Shown: positions 33,588 through 41,825 of the stretch, one piece after another | Layout: every line of letters begins with the position of its first letter | How positions within the stretch are numbered: the first letter of the stretch is position 1 | From: Mesoplasma syrphidae | Lineage (GTDB): Bacteria; Bacillota_I; Bacilli_A; Mycoplasmatales; Mycoplasmataceae | Direction of reading: 5' to 3' | DNA length: 64,000 bases | Assembly: GCF_002843565.1 (NCBI RefSeq) | Contig: NZ_CP025257.1 | Span: 248,001-312,000 of the forward strand | Notes under the pieces: generated by a model | What the model saw: the letters and a program-made list of their open reading frames with translations, nothing else | Databases searched by the model: none | Told to the model about the DNA's origin: nothing | Program-made: the position numbers and the translations under genes

Positions 33588-33619
33588 AAAAGACTTTTAA
33601 AATATAAAGGTCTTTTTTT
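33588..33619 (+). terminator. Terminator of yhaM
   Basis: An 11-bp stem (33588-33598 with 33606-33616, one G-U pair) with a 7-nt loop and a run of seven T. The next 150 bp up to 33770 hold no gene; they presumably carry the promoter of the ABC cassette. Confidence 0.72.
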
Positions 33620-33770
33620 ATGTATAAGTTTAGGTTTTAAGATATACTCTATTTAAATTACTGGTACCTATTAAAAATTAACTTTTGTTCGATTTTTATA
33701 AAATACGAGTGCACTTTTATTTAATTTAAATTGTATAAAAAAAGAATGTAGATTCAAAGGAGCATATTTT

Positions 33771-34259
33771 ATGACTAAAAAAAGTTTCTATTTGTTTTTG
33801 CTTTTATTAATTAGCAATTTTGTATCTTTTTTTGGGTTCATGTTTGTTTGTACAGTTGCTTTTATATTTTTAAATATGATTATACAAACGACACGATTTT
33901 TATTATATAAAAATAAATATTTAAGTTTTAAAAAGAGTTTTTTAACTTTTATTTTGTTAATGTTCATTTGAACGTTGACAGTGTTATTTATATTTGGGAT
34001 TTTATGCTGAATTTCAGTATCTAATTCAAATATTTTTAAAAAATATGACCTTATATTTAAATATAATATGGTCCCGCTTACATTTCTTTTATTTCTAATA
34101 AATTTTGCGTTTTTTAATAAGAATAATATTTTGCAGTTTCAAATCCTTGATAAGTTTTCTTTTTCTTCTAATAAAAAAAGTGTTGTTAATGAACAACAAG
34201 AATTTAGTTTGATTTTTTCTGCCACGATTTTGTATATACAAAAAATAACTTCTACGTAA
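33771..34259 (+). CDS. Small polytopic membrane protein next to an ABC exporter
   Basis: 162 residues with about four hydrophobic segments (7-30, 34-50, 60-92, 101-116) and short charged ends. I recognise no family. Strong ribosome site AAAGGAG 10 nt before ATG. It precedes an ABC ATPase and permease on the same strand (37 nt to the ATPase), so it probably belongs to that transport or resistance unit. All three genes are extremely Asn/Lys/Ile/Phe-rich compared with the metabolic genes to the left. Confidence 0.72.
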
Positions 34260-34296
34260 TTTCTTTTTTTAAAGTCAATAAAAAAGGAGAAATAAA

Positions 34297-35007
34297 ATGA
34301 AGGAAATTATTCAAATTAAAAAAATTACTAAAAAAAATATATTACAAGAAATTACTATTACCATAAATGAAGGTGATTGTATTGGGATTATGGGAAATAG
34401 CGGAGCTGGTAAATCAACGCTTTTAAATATTATTTCAGGATTAGAAAAGCCAACAACGGGATCTGTTGTTATTAATAAGGTTAATATCACTAATTTAAAA
34501 GAACCAAAACTAACAAAATTTAGGGCAACTAACATATCATATATTTTTCAAGATTATAAATTAGTGGACTATCTTACAGTTGAAGAAAATATCAAGCTGA
34601 TTGAAAAAAATAACAAAGCAAAAATTAATTTAAATAAGTATGACACTATAGTTAATTCTTTAGGTCTTCAAGATAAACTAAAAATGAATGTAAAAAAACT
34701 GTCTGGTGGACAAAAACAGCGTGTTGCAATTGCAAGATCACTAATTGGTCGATCAAAAATTATTTTTGCTGATGAGCCAACAGGAGCATTAGACTTAGTT
34801 AATAAGAAAATTGTTCTTAACGAACTAATTACAAATAGTAAATTAAATAATAAAACATTAATTATCGTAACCCATGATCCAGATGTAGCTTTAACAACTG
34901 ATCAAATTCTTTTTATAAGTAATGGTAAACTAGATGAAATTATCAAAACAAAAGATATTGATATAGCTAAAATAGAAGCAAGGTTATTTAATAATTATGA
35001 GAAATAA
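34297..35007 (+). CDS. ABC transporter ATP-binding protein (MacB/BceA/LolD type)
   Basis: 236 residues, a complete ATPase. Walker A GNSGAGKST (about 33-41), Q-loop YIFQDYKLVDYLTVEEN, signature LSGGQKQRVAIARS, Walker B IIFADEPTGALD, and H-loop VTHDPD. The ADEPTGALD spelling is typical of the exporters that work with FtsX-type permeases (antimicrobial peptide export or sensing, lipoprotein release). Substrate cannot be told from sequence. It overlaps the permease gene by 11 nt if the latter starts at 34997. Confidence 0.9.
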   Translation: MKEIIQIKKITKKNILQEITITINEGDCIGIMGNSGAGKSTLLNIISGLEKPTTGSVVINKVNITNLKEPKLTKFRATNISYIFQDYKLVDYLTVEENIKLIEKNNKAKINLNKYDTIVNSLGLQDKLKMNVKKLSGGQKQRVAIARSLIGRSKIIFADEPTGALDLVNKKIVLNELITNSKLNNKTLIIVTHDPDVALTTDQILFISNGKLDEIIKTKDIDIAKIEARLFNNYEK

Positions 35008-36286
35008 TATGATCATTAAACAAATGAAATACTATAAAAAATATAACATAGCTACAGCGATTGCCTTTTTTATAAGTTCAATGTTTATAACGTCATCATT
35101 GTTTTTATTGTTATCAAATTCATCTATAAAAAACAATGGCGAATCAAATATGACATTAATTTTTATTATTTCATTTGGTTTAACTTTTATAACTTGTAGT
35201 TTATTATCTTTATCGATTATGAAACTTAATCTAGAAGTGCGCCGAGCAGATTTAAATGAAAGACGTCTTTTAGGAATTTCGCATAAACAAATCTTTATAG
35301 ACTTATTAAAAGAGCAATTACTAATTTTAATGCCAGTATTCATTTTGGGATTTTTATCTTCAATTTTACTGAACAGTATTTTAGTTAAAGAACTGCAAGT
35401 AAAAGAAATTCTTGATTTGTCGTTTAAAATTAATTTAAGTGCAGCCAGCATTTTTATAACTATGATATGTGGTTTATTATTTTTAATAGCAGTTGTTTTT
35501 ATAAGCACTAGAGGATATAAACAACTTTTAGTATCAGATTTAAATTCTGAAAAAAGTAGCAAGAAAACAACTATATTTAAACTAGCTTTTGGTTTAGGAT
35601 TTATTGCTGGATATTTTTGCCTAATAACATTTACAAGAGCAGAAGTTATTTATTTGTTTGGAGGAATATTTTTGGCAGTTGGGATTTTTATATTAGGAGA
35701 TATTTTAGTTTCATGACTTATGAAAGTGCTGATAGTTATTTTCAAAAAAAATTATTTTTCAAAAATAATTTTTGCCAACATTAAAAATAATATAAAGAAA
35801 ATAACACCAATGTTGTTTATAATAACATTATCATTTGCTCTGCTAAATTTTAATGTAAATGTAATTGGGAAAATGGGTATTGCAAATCCTGAAAACCCCG
35901 AACTTATTAAATATATGCAGGGATTAAATTTTCTAGCTGTTTATTTAAATATTGTAATAATCACGTTTGGTTTACTAATGATAATAAATAGTTTAATTAT
36001 GTATTCAACTTTCGTTAAAAATATAAATGATGATTTAAGAATTTTAGGATTCACTAAAGAAAAAATTTTGTTAAAAAATGTTAGTGAAAATCTTGCAATT
36101 TTATTAATTGGAGTTATTTTTAGCTTTCTAGGTTCTTATATGATTTCAATAATTTGAAATGATCAAGAAAGTTTAAAAAACTGGATCATTTGAGTTTGTT
36201 GTTATACTTTATTGAGCGGAATATTTATTTCCATACCGTTGATCAATTTTCTAATATCAAAACTTCAAAAAAATTTAACTGCTTAA
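34997..36286 (+). CDS. ABC transporter permease, FtsX-like
   Basis: 429 residues. About eight membrane helices: 16-38, 50-72, 108-130, 145-170, 190-210, 213-237, then a second FtsX-like block (265-285, 310-335, 360-385, 395-420). Short loops with KLNLEVRRADLNERRLLGISHKQIFIDLLKEQ and NINDDLRILGFTKEKIL resemble the coupling segments of FtsX/BceB permeases (RRKEIAILRAIGM type). No large extracellular sensor domain is present, so it is smaller than BceB (about 640). ATG 34997 overlaps the ATPase gene; ATG 35009 is an in-frame alternative. Confidence 0.82.
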
Positions 36287-36333
36287 GTTTCTGAAACCAA
36301 TGACTGGTTTTAGAAACTTTTTTTTTTTTTTTT
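36285..36333 (+). terminator. Strong terminator with T16 tract
   Basis: AAGTTTCT.AAACCA pairs with TGGTTT.AGAAACTT (36285-36317) and is followed by sixteen T at 36318-36333. The left arm starts in the permease stop codon. The long T-run ends directly before the promoter region of the next lipoprotein gene. Confidence 0.8.
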
Positions 36334-36402
36334 GAACCTTTTAAAAGAGTTTTGTTGTATTAATTATTTGTGTTTAAAAAATAATAAAAGAGGAGTATAA
36401 AA

Positions 36403-38139
36403 ATGAAAAAACTATTAGCAATATTAGGAGGAATGAGTTTAGTTGCAACAACAAGTATTTCTGCTGTAGCATGCACTAACGGTGATCAAAATAACAAAAA
36501 AATCGCTTTAAAAGATGGTGAATCTGCATATCAAATAGCTGTAAGAAATGGTTTTGAAGGAACTGAAGAAGAGTGATTAGAATCATTAATTGGAAAAGAG
36601 GGTAAAAGTGCATATGATGTTGCCAAAGAAAATGGATTTAAAGGGACACCTTCAGAATGATTGAAATCTTTAATTGGTGACAAAGGTAATAAAGGTGACA
36701 AGGGTGATCAAGGAGTAGCTGGAATCAACGGAAAAGATGGAGCCAAGGGTGAAAAAGGTGACAAAGGTGACAAAGGTGACAAAGGTGACAAAGGTGATCA
36801 AGGGATTGCTGGTGAAAAAGGTAAAGACGGTAAAGACGGAACTGACGGAACTAATGGAACTAATGGAACTAATGGTAAAAGTGCCTATGAAGTAGCTAAA
36901 GAAAAAGGTTTCAAAGGAACTGAAGAACAATGATTAGAATCATTAATTGGTAAAGATGGTAAGAGTGCTTTTGATCTTGCTAAAGAAGATGGATTCAAAG
37001 GAACTATTCAAGACTGATTAAAAACTTTAGTTGGTGAAAAAGGTGACAAAGGTGACAAAGGTGACAAAGGTGATCAAGGGATTGCTGGTGAAAAAGGTAA
37101 AGACGGTAAAGACGGAACTGACGGAACTAACGGAACTAATGGTAAAAGTGCCTATGAAGTAGCTAAAGAAAAAGGTTTCAAAGGAACTGAAGAACAATGA
37201 TTAGAATCATTAATTGGTAAAGATGGTAAGAGTGCTTTTGATCTTGCTAAAGAAGATGGATTCAAAGGAACTATTCAAGACTGATTAAAAACTTTAGTTG
37301 GTGAAAAAGGTGACAAAGGTGATCAAGGGATTGCTGGTGAAAAAGGTAAAGACGGTAAAGACGGAACTGACGGAACTAATGGTAAAAGTGCCTATGAAGT
37401 AGCTAAAGAAAAAGGTTTCAAAGGAACTGAAGAACAATGATTAGAATCATTAATTGGTAAAGATGGTAAGAGTGCTTTTGATCTTGCTAAAGAAGATGGA
37501 TTCAAAGGAACTATTCAAGACTGATTAAAAACTTTAGTTGGTGAAAAAGGTGACAAAGGTGACAAAGGTGACAAAGGTGATCAAGGGATTGCTGGTGAAA
37601 AAGGTAAAGATGGAGCCAAAGGTGATAAAGGTGACAAAGGTGATCAAGGGATTGCTGGTGAAAAAGGTAAAGATGGAGCCAAAGGTGATAAAGGAGCCAA
37701 GGGTGACAAAGGTGATCAAGGAGTAGTTAGTCTTGACGATATTAAAAAAGTTGTTAATGACTTTTTTAAAGAGCGAGAAAAAGACGAACAAATTCTTAAA
37801 AATAAAGTTAGTACTTTAGAACAACAAGTAAGTGCAATTTTTACAGTTTTAGAAAATATGGTTAAAGAAATTTTTTCAAAAATTGTTAAGAAAGTTGAAT
37901 TAAAACTTGTACCTTATCCATATAAAGGAGAAAAAGATTATGAACGAGTAAAAGGTATATTTGATAAAATTCTTGCAGAAGTTAATTTTAAAGAAAAATA
38001 TCCTTGAGCAGATTTTTATTGAGACATGTATGGTAGTTCATTAAGAATACAAATAATAACAAGACAAAGTGAAGAGCTTATTCGAAATAATATGCGTATT
38101 CTTGCAGAAAAAGAATGAATGGATTGGGTAAAGCAATAA
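36403..38139 (+). CDS. Collagen-like repeat surface lipoprotein
   Basis: 578 residues. Lipoprotein signal [24 protein letters not shown], Cys24. The mature part alternates short units of the type [22 protein letters not shown] / [22 protein letters not shown] with collagen-like Gly-X-Y runs ([18 protein letters not shown]). Residues about 450-578 form a non-repetitive, partly coiled-coil C-terminal domain ([27 protein letters not shown], then [23 protein letters not shown]). The lipid-anchored Gly-X-Y design suggests a surface-exposed triple-helical stalk, perhaps for host binding; that is an inference. All TGA codons fall on the conserved Trp of each unit. Good ribosome site AAGAGGAG. Confidence 0.88.
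36689..37726 (+). repeat. Tandem repeats of the collagen-like gene
   Basis: Three copies of a 187-bp block (36874-37060, 37141-37327, 37381-37567) look identical at the DNA level; they are spaced 267 and 240 bp apart. Between them lie 9-bp units (GGTGACAAA; GGAACTAAT) in different numbers. Such direct repeats should recombine or slip in frame and change protein length. Confidence 0.88.
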
Positions 38140-38177
38140 AAAATGCGTTATTCGATTGCTAACAGAAAATGAATTAG

Positions 38178-38183
38178 TATAAT
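38178..38183 (+). promoter_or_regulatory. -10-like site before the IS element
   Basis: TATAAT lies 12 nt outside the left inverted repeat and could drive the transposase frame. Confidence 0.35.
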
Positions 38184-38194
38184 ACGAAAAGCAA

Positions 38195-39458
38195 TTTAAA
38201 AACACAGACATAATTAAACTGGGAAAAATAAAATCTACACTTCTGCAAGGAAAGGTAGATTTTTTATGTCTAAACATTTAACGAAACAAGAATGAATTGA
38301 AATTATAAAAATAAAAAATGAAATAAGTATGAACAAGGCTTTCAGAGAATATTTAAAAATAACTGGTAAACAAGTTAAAATTTATGATTTAATTCGAAGA
38401 ATTAGAAATAAAAGTAATTTAATAGATAATATAGGTATGGAAGCATTAAAAAGAAATCAAGGAAGCGGCAGACCTCCAAAAAGAGACGATTCTGATATAC
38501 CTTCAATTATCAATGATTTAACTGATGAACAAAAAAATGAAATTGTTGAAAGTTAAATCAAAGAACAACGTGATAAAAAGGATAAAGACAAAGTTAAAAA
38601 AATCAAATCATTAAACAATACTTTAAGATCAAGAATTTCAATGATACATAGAACAACTTTTTATCTCACTAAAAAAGAAAGGATTTATAAATTTGATTAT
38701 TTAAAAAGCAAAGTTTTTGAAATTTTTAACACAAGTAAAGGAATTTATGGAAGTAGAAAAATAGCTGTAATTTTATTTGAAAGTGGTGTAAAAATAAGCG
38801 ATAGAACTTTACGAAATTATATGGTTAGATGAAAAATAATATCACTTACACGTAAAAAGAAACGTAAGATAGAAATTAAAAATATAAATGCTAGATATAA
38901 TGATTTAGTTAAAAGAAATTATAATCCCAACATTGACAATATAATAGCAACTGATGTTTCTTATATACCTGCAAATGCAGCACAAAATCATGTTTATTTA
39001 TCAGTGGCAATTAGTCACAAAACTAAAAAAATAGAATCTTGGAAATTATCTGAGCATAACGACATAAAATTAGTCATAGATACTTTAAATAAACTTGATA
39101 GAAAAAATTTTATTTTGCATTCTGATCATGGTTTTCAATACTCTTCATACAATGTTATGGAAAAAGTAAAAAATATGAACGCAAAAATATCTATGAGCAG
39201 AATAGGAAATTCTTTAGATAACAGAGAAGTCGAATATTTCTTTGGGTGCTTAAAGGGAGAATATTTAAATAAAATAAATACTCAAAGAATGAAAATAAAA
39301 GAAATTTATCAGCATATAAAATGATATATAAGTTGATATAATAACGAAAGAATACAGAAGGTTTTAAATTGAAAAACGCCAGCATTCGCTAGCGTTAATT
39401 AATTATTAAACTGTAGATTTTATTTTTCCCAGTTTATAATTGTCTGTGTTTTTAAATT
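38195..39458 (+). mobile_element. IS3-type insertion sequence
   Basis: About 1.26 kb bounded by a 47-bp imperfect inverted repeat (38195-38241 and 39412-39458), identical over most of its length with a few mismatches around the AATTA stretch. The exact ends and target duplication cannot be set because both flanks are A/T only. It encodes one transposase frame (IS3/IS150 type), which is interrupted by a stop codon. The right end is 9 nt from the stop codon of the leftward HIT gene; the left end is 55 bp from the collagen-like gene. Confidence 0.85.
38266..39402 (+). pseudogene. IS3-family transposase interrupted by an in-frame TAA
   Basis: The first part (38266-38556, 96 residues) is a DNA-binding segment starting MSKHLTKQEWIEIIKIKNE. 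It ends in TAA at 38554. The same frame continues without a break: basic helical stretch IKEQRDKKDKDKVKKIKS, then the IS150-type HTH_21 segment (SKGIYGSRKIAVILFESGVKISDRTLRNYM) and an rve DDE integrase core with Asp in IATDVSY, Asp in LHSDHGFQYSS and Glu in NREVEYFFGCLKGEYL. Total about 378 codons. Because both parts are in one frame this is not the usual -1 frameshift arrangement; a nonsense mutation is the simplest reading. A downstream piece could still be made from an internal start. Confidence 0.82.
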
Positions 39459-39467
39459 AAAAAATTC

Positions 39468-39863
39468 TTAGTAAAATTTGTTAAACGTATTTTCCAATGG
39501 TTCAACATTGACTTGTTTTGTTCCATGAATATATCCTTCGTTTGCATCATATTTAGGAATTATGTGTTCATGGTAATGGAAAACCATTTGACCAGCAATT
39601 TGATTTTGATTAGAAATAAAGTTATAACCAGCTGGCTTTAATTTATTGTCCAATAAAGCAATAATTTCTTGCTTTGCTTTTACAACTTCAATAATATCAG
39701 CTTGCTTAGCATCAGAAAAATTCTCACTGTGATTTTTTGGAATCACTAATGTATGGCCATTAGAAGCAGGATTAATATCCAGAAAAGCATACACGAATTC
39801 ATTTTCATAAATCTTATACGATGGAATTTCTTGATTGATTATTTTACAAAATAAGCAATTCAT
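39468..39863 (-). CDS. HIT (histidine triad) family hydrolase, HinT-like
   Basis: 131 residues. N-terminal CLFCKIINQEIPSYKIYENE, middle NPASNGHTLVIPKNHSENF, and the triad VFHYHEHIIPKY near 95-106. HIT/HinT proteins hydrolyse purine nucleoside phosphoramidates. The ATG overlaps the stop of the lipoprotein gene upstream (TAATG), so translation is coupled. In M. hominis HinT binds the membrane lipoproteins P60/P80 encoded in the same operon, and the present arrangement matches that. Confidence 0.92.
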   Translation of the reverse strand: MNCLFCKIINQEIPSYKIYENEFVYAFLDINPASNGHTLVIPKNHSENFSDAKQADIIEVVKAKQEIIALLDNKLKPAGYNFISNQNQIAGQMVFHYHEHIIPKYDANEGYIHGTKQVNVEPLENTFNKFY

Positions 39864-41824
39864 TAATCAGTTTGATCTTCGCTATCTTTAATATATTTAG
39901 AAATTGCGTCGTATAGTCCTTGGTATTTAATACCATCTTCACTTAAGTATTCTTTGTACAATACTGTTTTAGCGTTATCTATAGCTTGATCTTCTTTTGA
40001 AGCCATAAACTGCAATTCTGATAACAAAGTTTGCTTTTTGCTACTGTTTAAATTAGCAATATCAGTACTTTGTTTACGAGTGTCGCTTCAATTAATACTG
40101 TATTCAGCATTTTGATAGGGATCTTTAGTTCCAGTAATTGAAACGTTATATGCCAAAGAATCATCTTTTGATGCTCCTGGTAATTGTCCAATCACACTTT
40201 CATCCAACTTGTCGATTAAATCAAATGAATTCATTGATTCAGCAGCAGTTACAGTAATTGTTTTGTCATTAACTCTAAAACTTCCAGTATCAGCAGTTAA
40301 TTTAAAATATGGAACATTACTTATTTTGGCAATTTGCAAACCAGCAACTTCAGTAACTTCAGAATTTCAATCAAATACTTCAAAGCTGTTATTAATAAAT
40401 TTGTCATTTAAAGATACTCAAGTGTTTTTATGAGCTTTCATTGAATATTCTTGACCTGTTTTAGTTATTTGTGAATCTGACGAATTTAGTAGATCTTGCA
40501 TATATACTGGAACAGCTAAAATATAATCTACATTATTATCAGTATCTGATGAATAACCGTTACCATTATTTGTCAAGACTAGGGGACGGTCGTTGTAAGA
40601 ACTTTTTGCCAAAGCTGTTTTAGCATCATCTTTAAGAATTAAGTTACCGCTAATACTTGAAACTGATTCACCATCTGGTTTAACAAATCCATTAAACCCT
40701 GTTAAGTTAAAGTAAGGATCTAATCCAGCTTTACTATTGTTATTTTTATCCCCAGTTTTTTCCAAAGCTGCTCAAACATCAACAATTGATCTTTCAGTAT
40801 TTAAAGCTCCATTGTTGTTAATTATTCCTTCCAAAGCTTTTTGAGCGGCCTCTTTGTCGTCTTTTTTATTGTTAACAGAAAAGTTTCAAACCATCATTAC
40901 TTTTGACTTCATTTTTCTAGCATCTGAATTTCATGTTTGAACAGTTTTTGCTAACTCTGAAGAAGTATCAAAAGTAACCATTTTTCTTGACAAATCTTTT
41001 GAAGTCGATGGTGATTTATAAATTCTTCCGTTTATGTATGAAGCAGCTAGTAGGTTATCAAAGTATTTTGGACGAATGCTTGAAGTGAAATAATCTTGGA
41101 AACGATATTGCAGAATTTCTGAAGCTGATAGATCTTTTTTGAAAATCTTATTTTCATCTCACTTAACGTCATTCAAATTATCATTTCCACCTATCATTAC
41201 TGCAAAATTTTTATTATTGCGATCTGACATTAATGCCATTGTTGGAACATTAGTTGCAGTAGCTTGTTTTCCAAACTCGTAAGAGGTTTGTCATCTTTTT
41301 CAAGTTCCGGTTCCGTCAGCTTTATCGTTAAATCAAACTGTATAGTTGTTATCGTTTTTATCTTTACCATTTTCAATATCAAGATTAAAAGGATTTAGCT
41401 TATATTTTTTTCAAACACTATTGTCAAATGATGCATTGTCGTTACCCTTTGTTAAAGAAGCTGTGTATTCGTTGAATAATTCATTTGAGACAATTCGATT
41501 CATAATTTGATCACTTGTTAATTTTGAAGTAGCTTGTAAACCCAATTTTAAGTATAAATCAGTTTGCTGAGAATCAACATACTGTTTACTAATTTCTTCA
41601 TTAATCATTTTCAATAAAATATCTTTAAAATCTAATGAATCAAAACCTTGGCCTTGAGTTCAACTAAAACCAGAATCGTTTTTTAAACCAGCGATAATTT
41701 TGTTATACAATGCAGTTGTGATATCTGGTGTTTCAAAACGCTTAACTTTTGGAGAGCAAGCAACAACTGTTCCAGAAGAAGCCATTATTGTAACAGCTCC
41801 CAATATTGAAAGTAATTTTTTCAT
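39863..41824 (-). CDS. Large surface lipoprotein (P60-like position)
   Basis: 653 residues. Lipoprotein signal MKKLLSILGAVTIMASSGTVVAC with Cys23. The mature protein is hydrophilic, Asn/Asp/Ser/Lys-rich and without clear domains; several TGA-encoded Trp occur in a conserved-looking segment (NGKDKNDNYTVWFNDKADGTGTWKRW). It lies between a larger lipoprotein gene (1 nt upstream) and the HIT gene (1-nt overlap), as p60 does in the hit-p60-p80 cluster. The function assignment rests on gene order, not on a recognised domain. Confidence 0.8.
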
Positions 41825-41825
41825 A

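Noticed and set aside
36670-36930. Long minus-strand open frames in the collagen-like gene (also 37534-37791)
   Set aside because: They are mirror frames of the GDK/GTN repeats (TFVTFVTF on the other strand), without ribosome sites.
36689-37726. Possible CRISPR array because of regularly repeated short sequences
   Set aside because: The repeats are in-frame 9-bp Gly-X-Y codon units and longer coding blocks inside a lipoprotein gene; there are no unique spacers and no cas genes.
38529-38560. Programmed -1 frameshift at the A7 run in the transposase
   Set aside because: The downstream DDE part is in the same frame as the upstream part; the -1 frame soon meets a TAA, so the in-frame stop is the real break.
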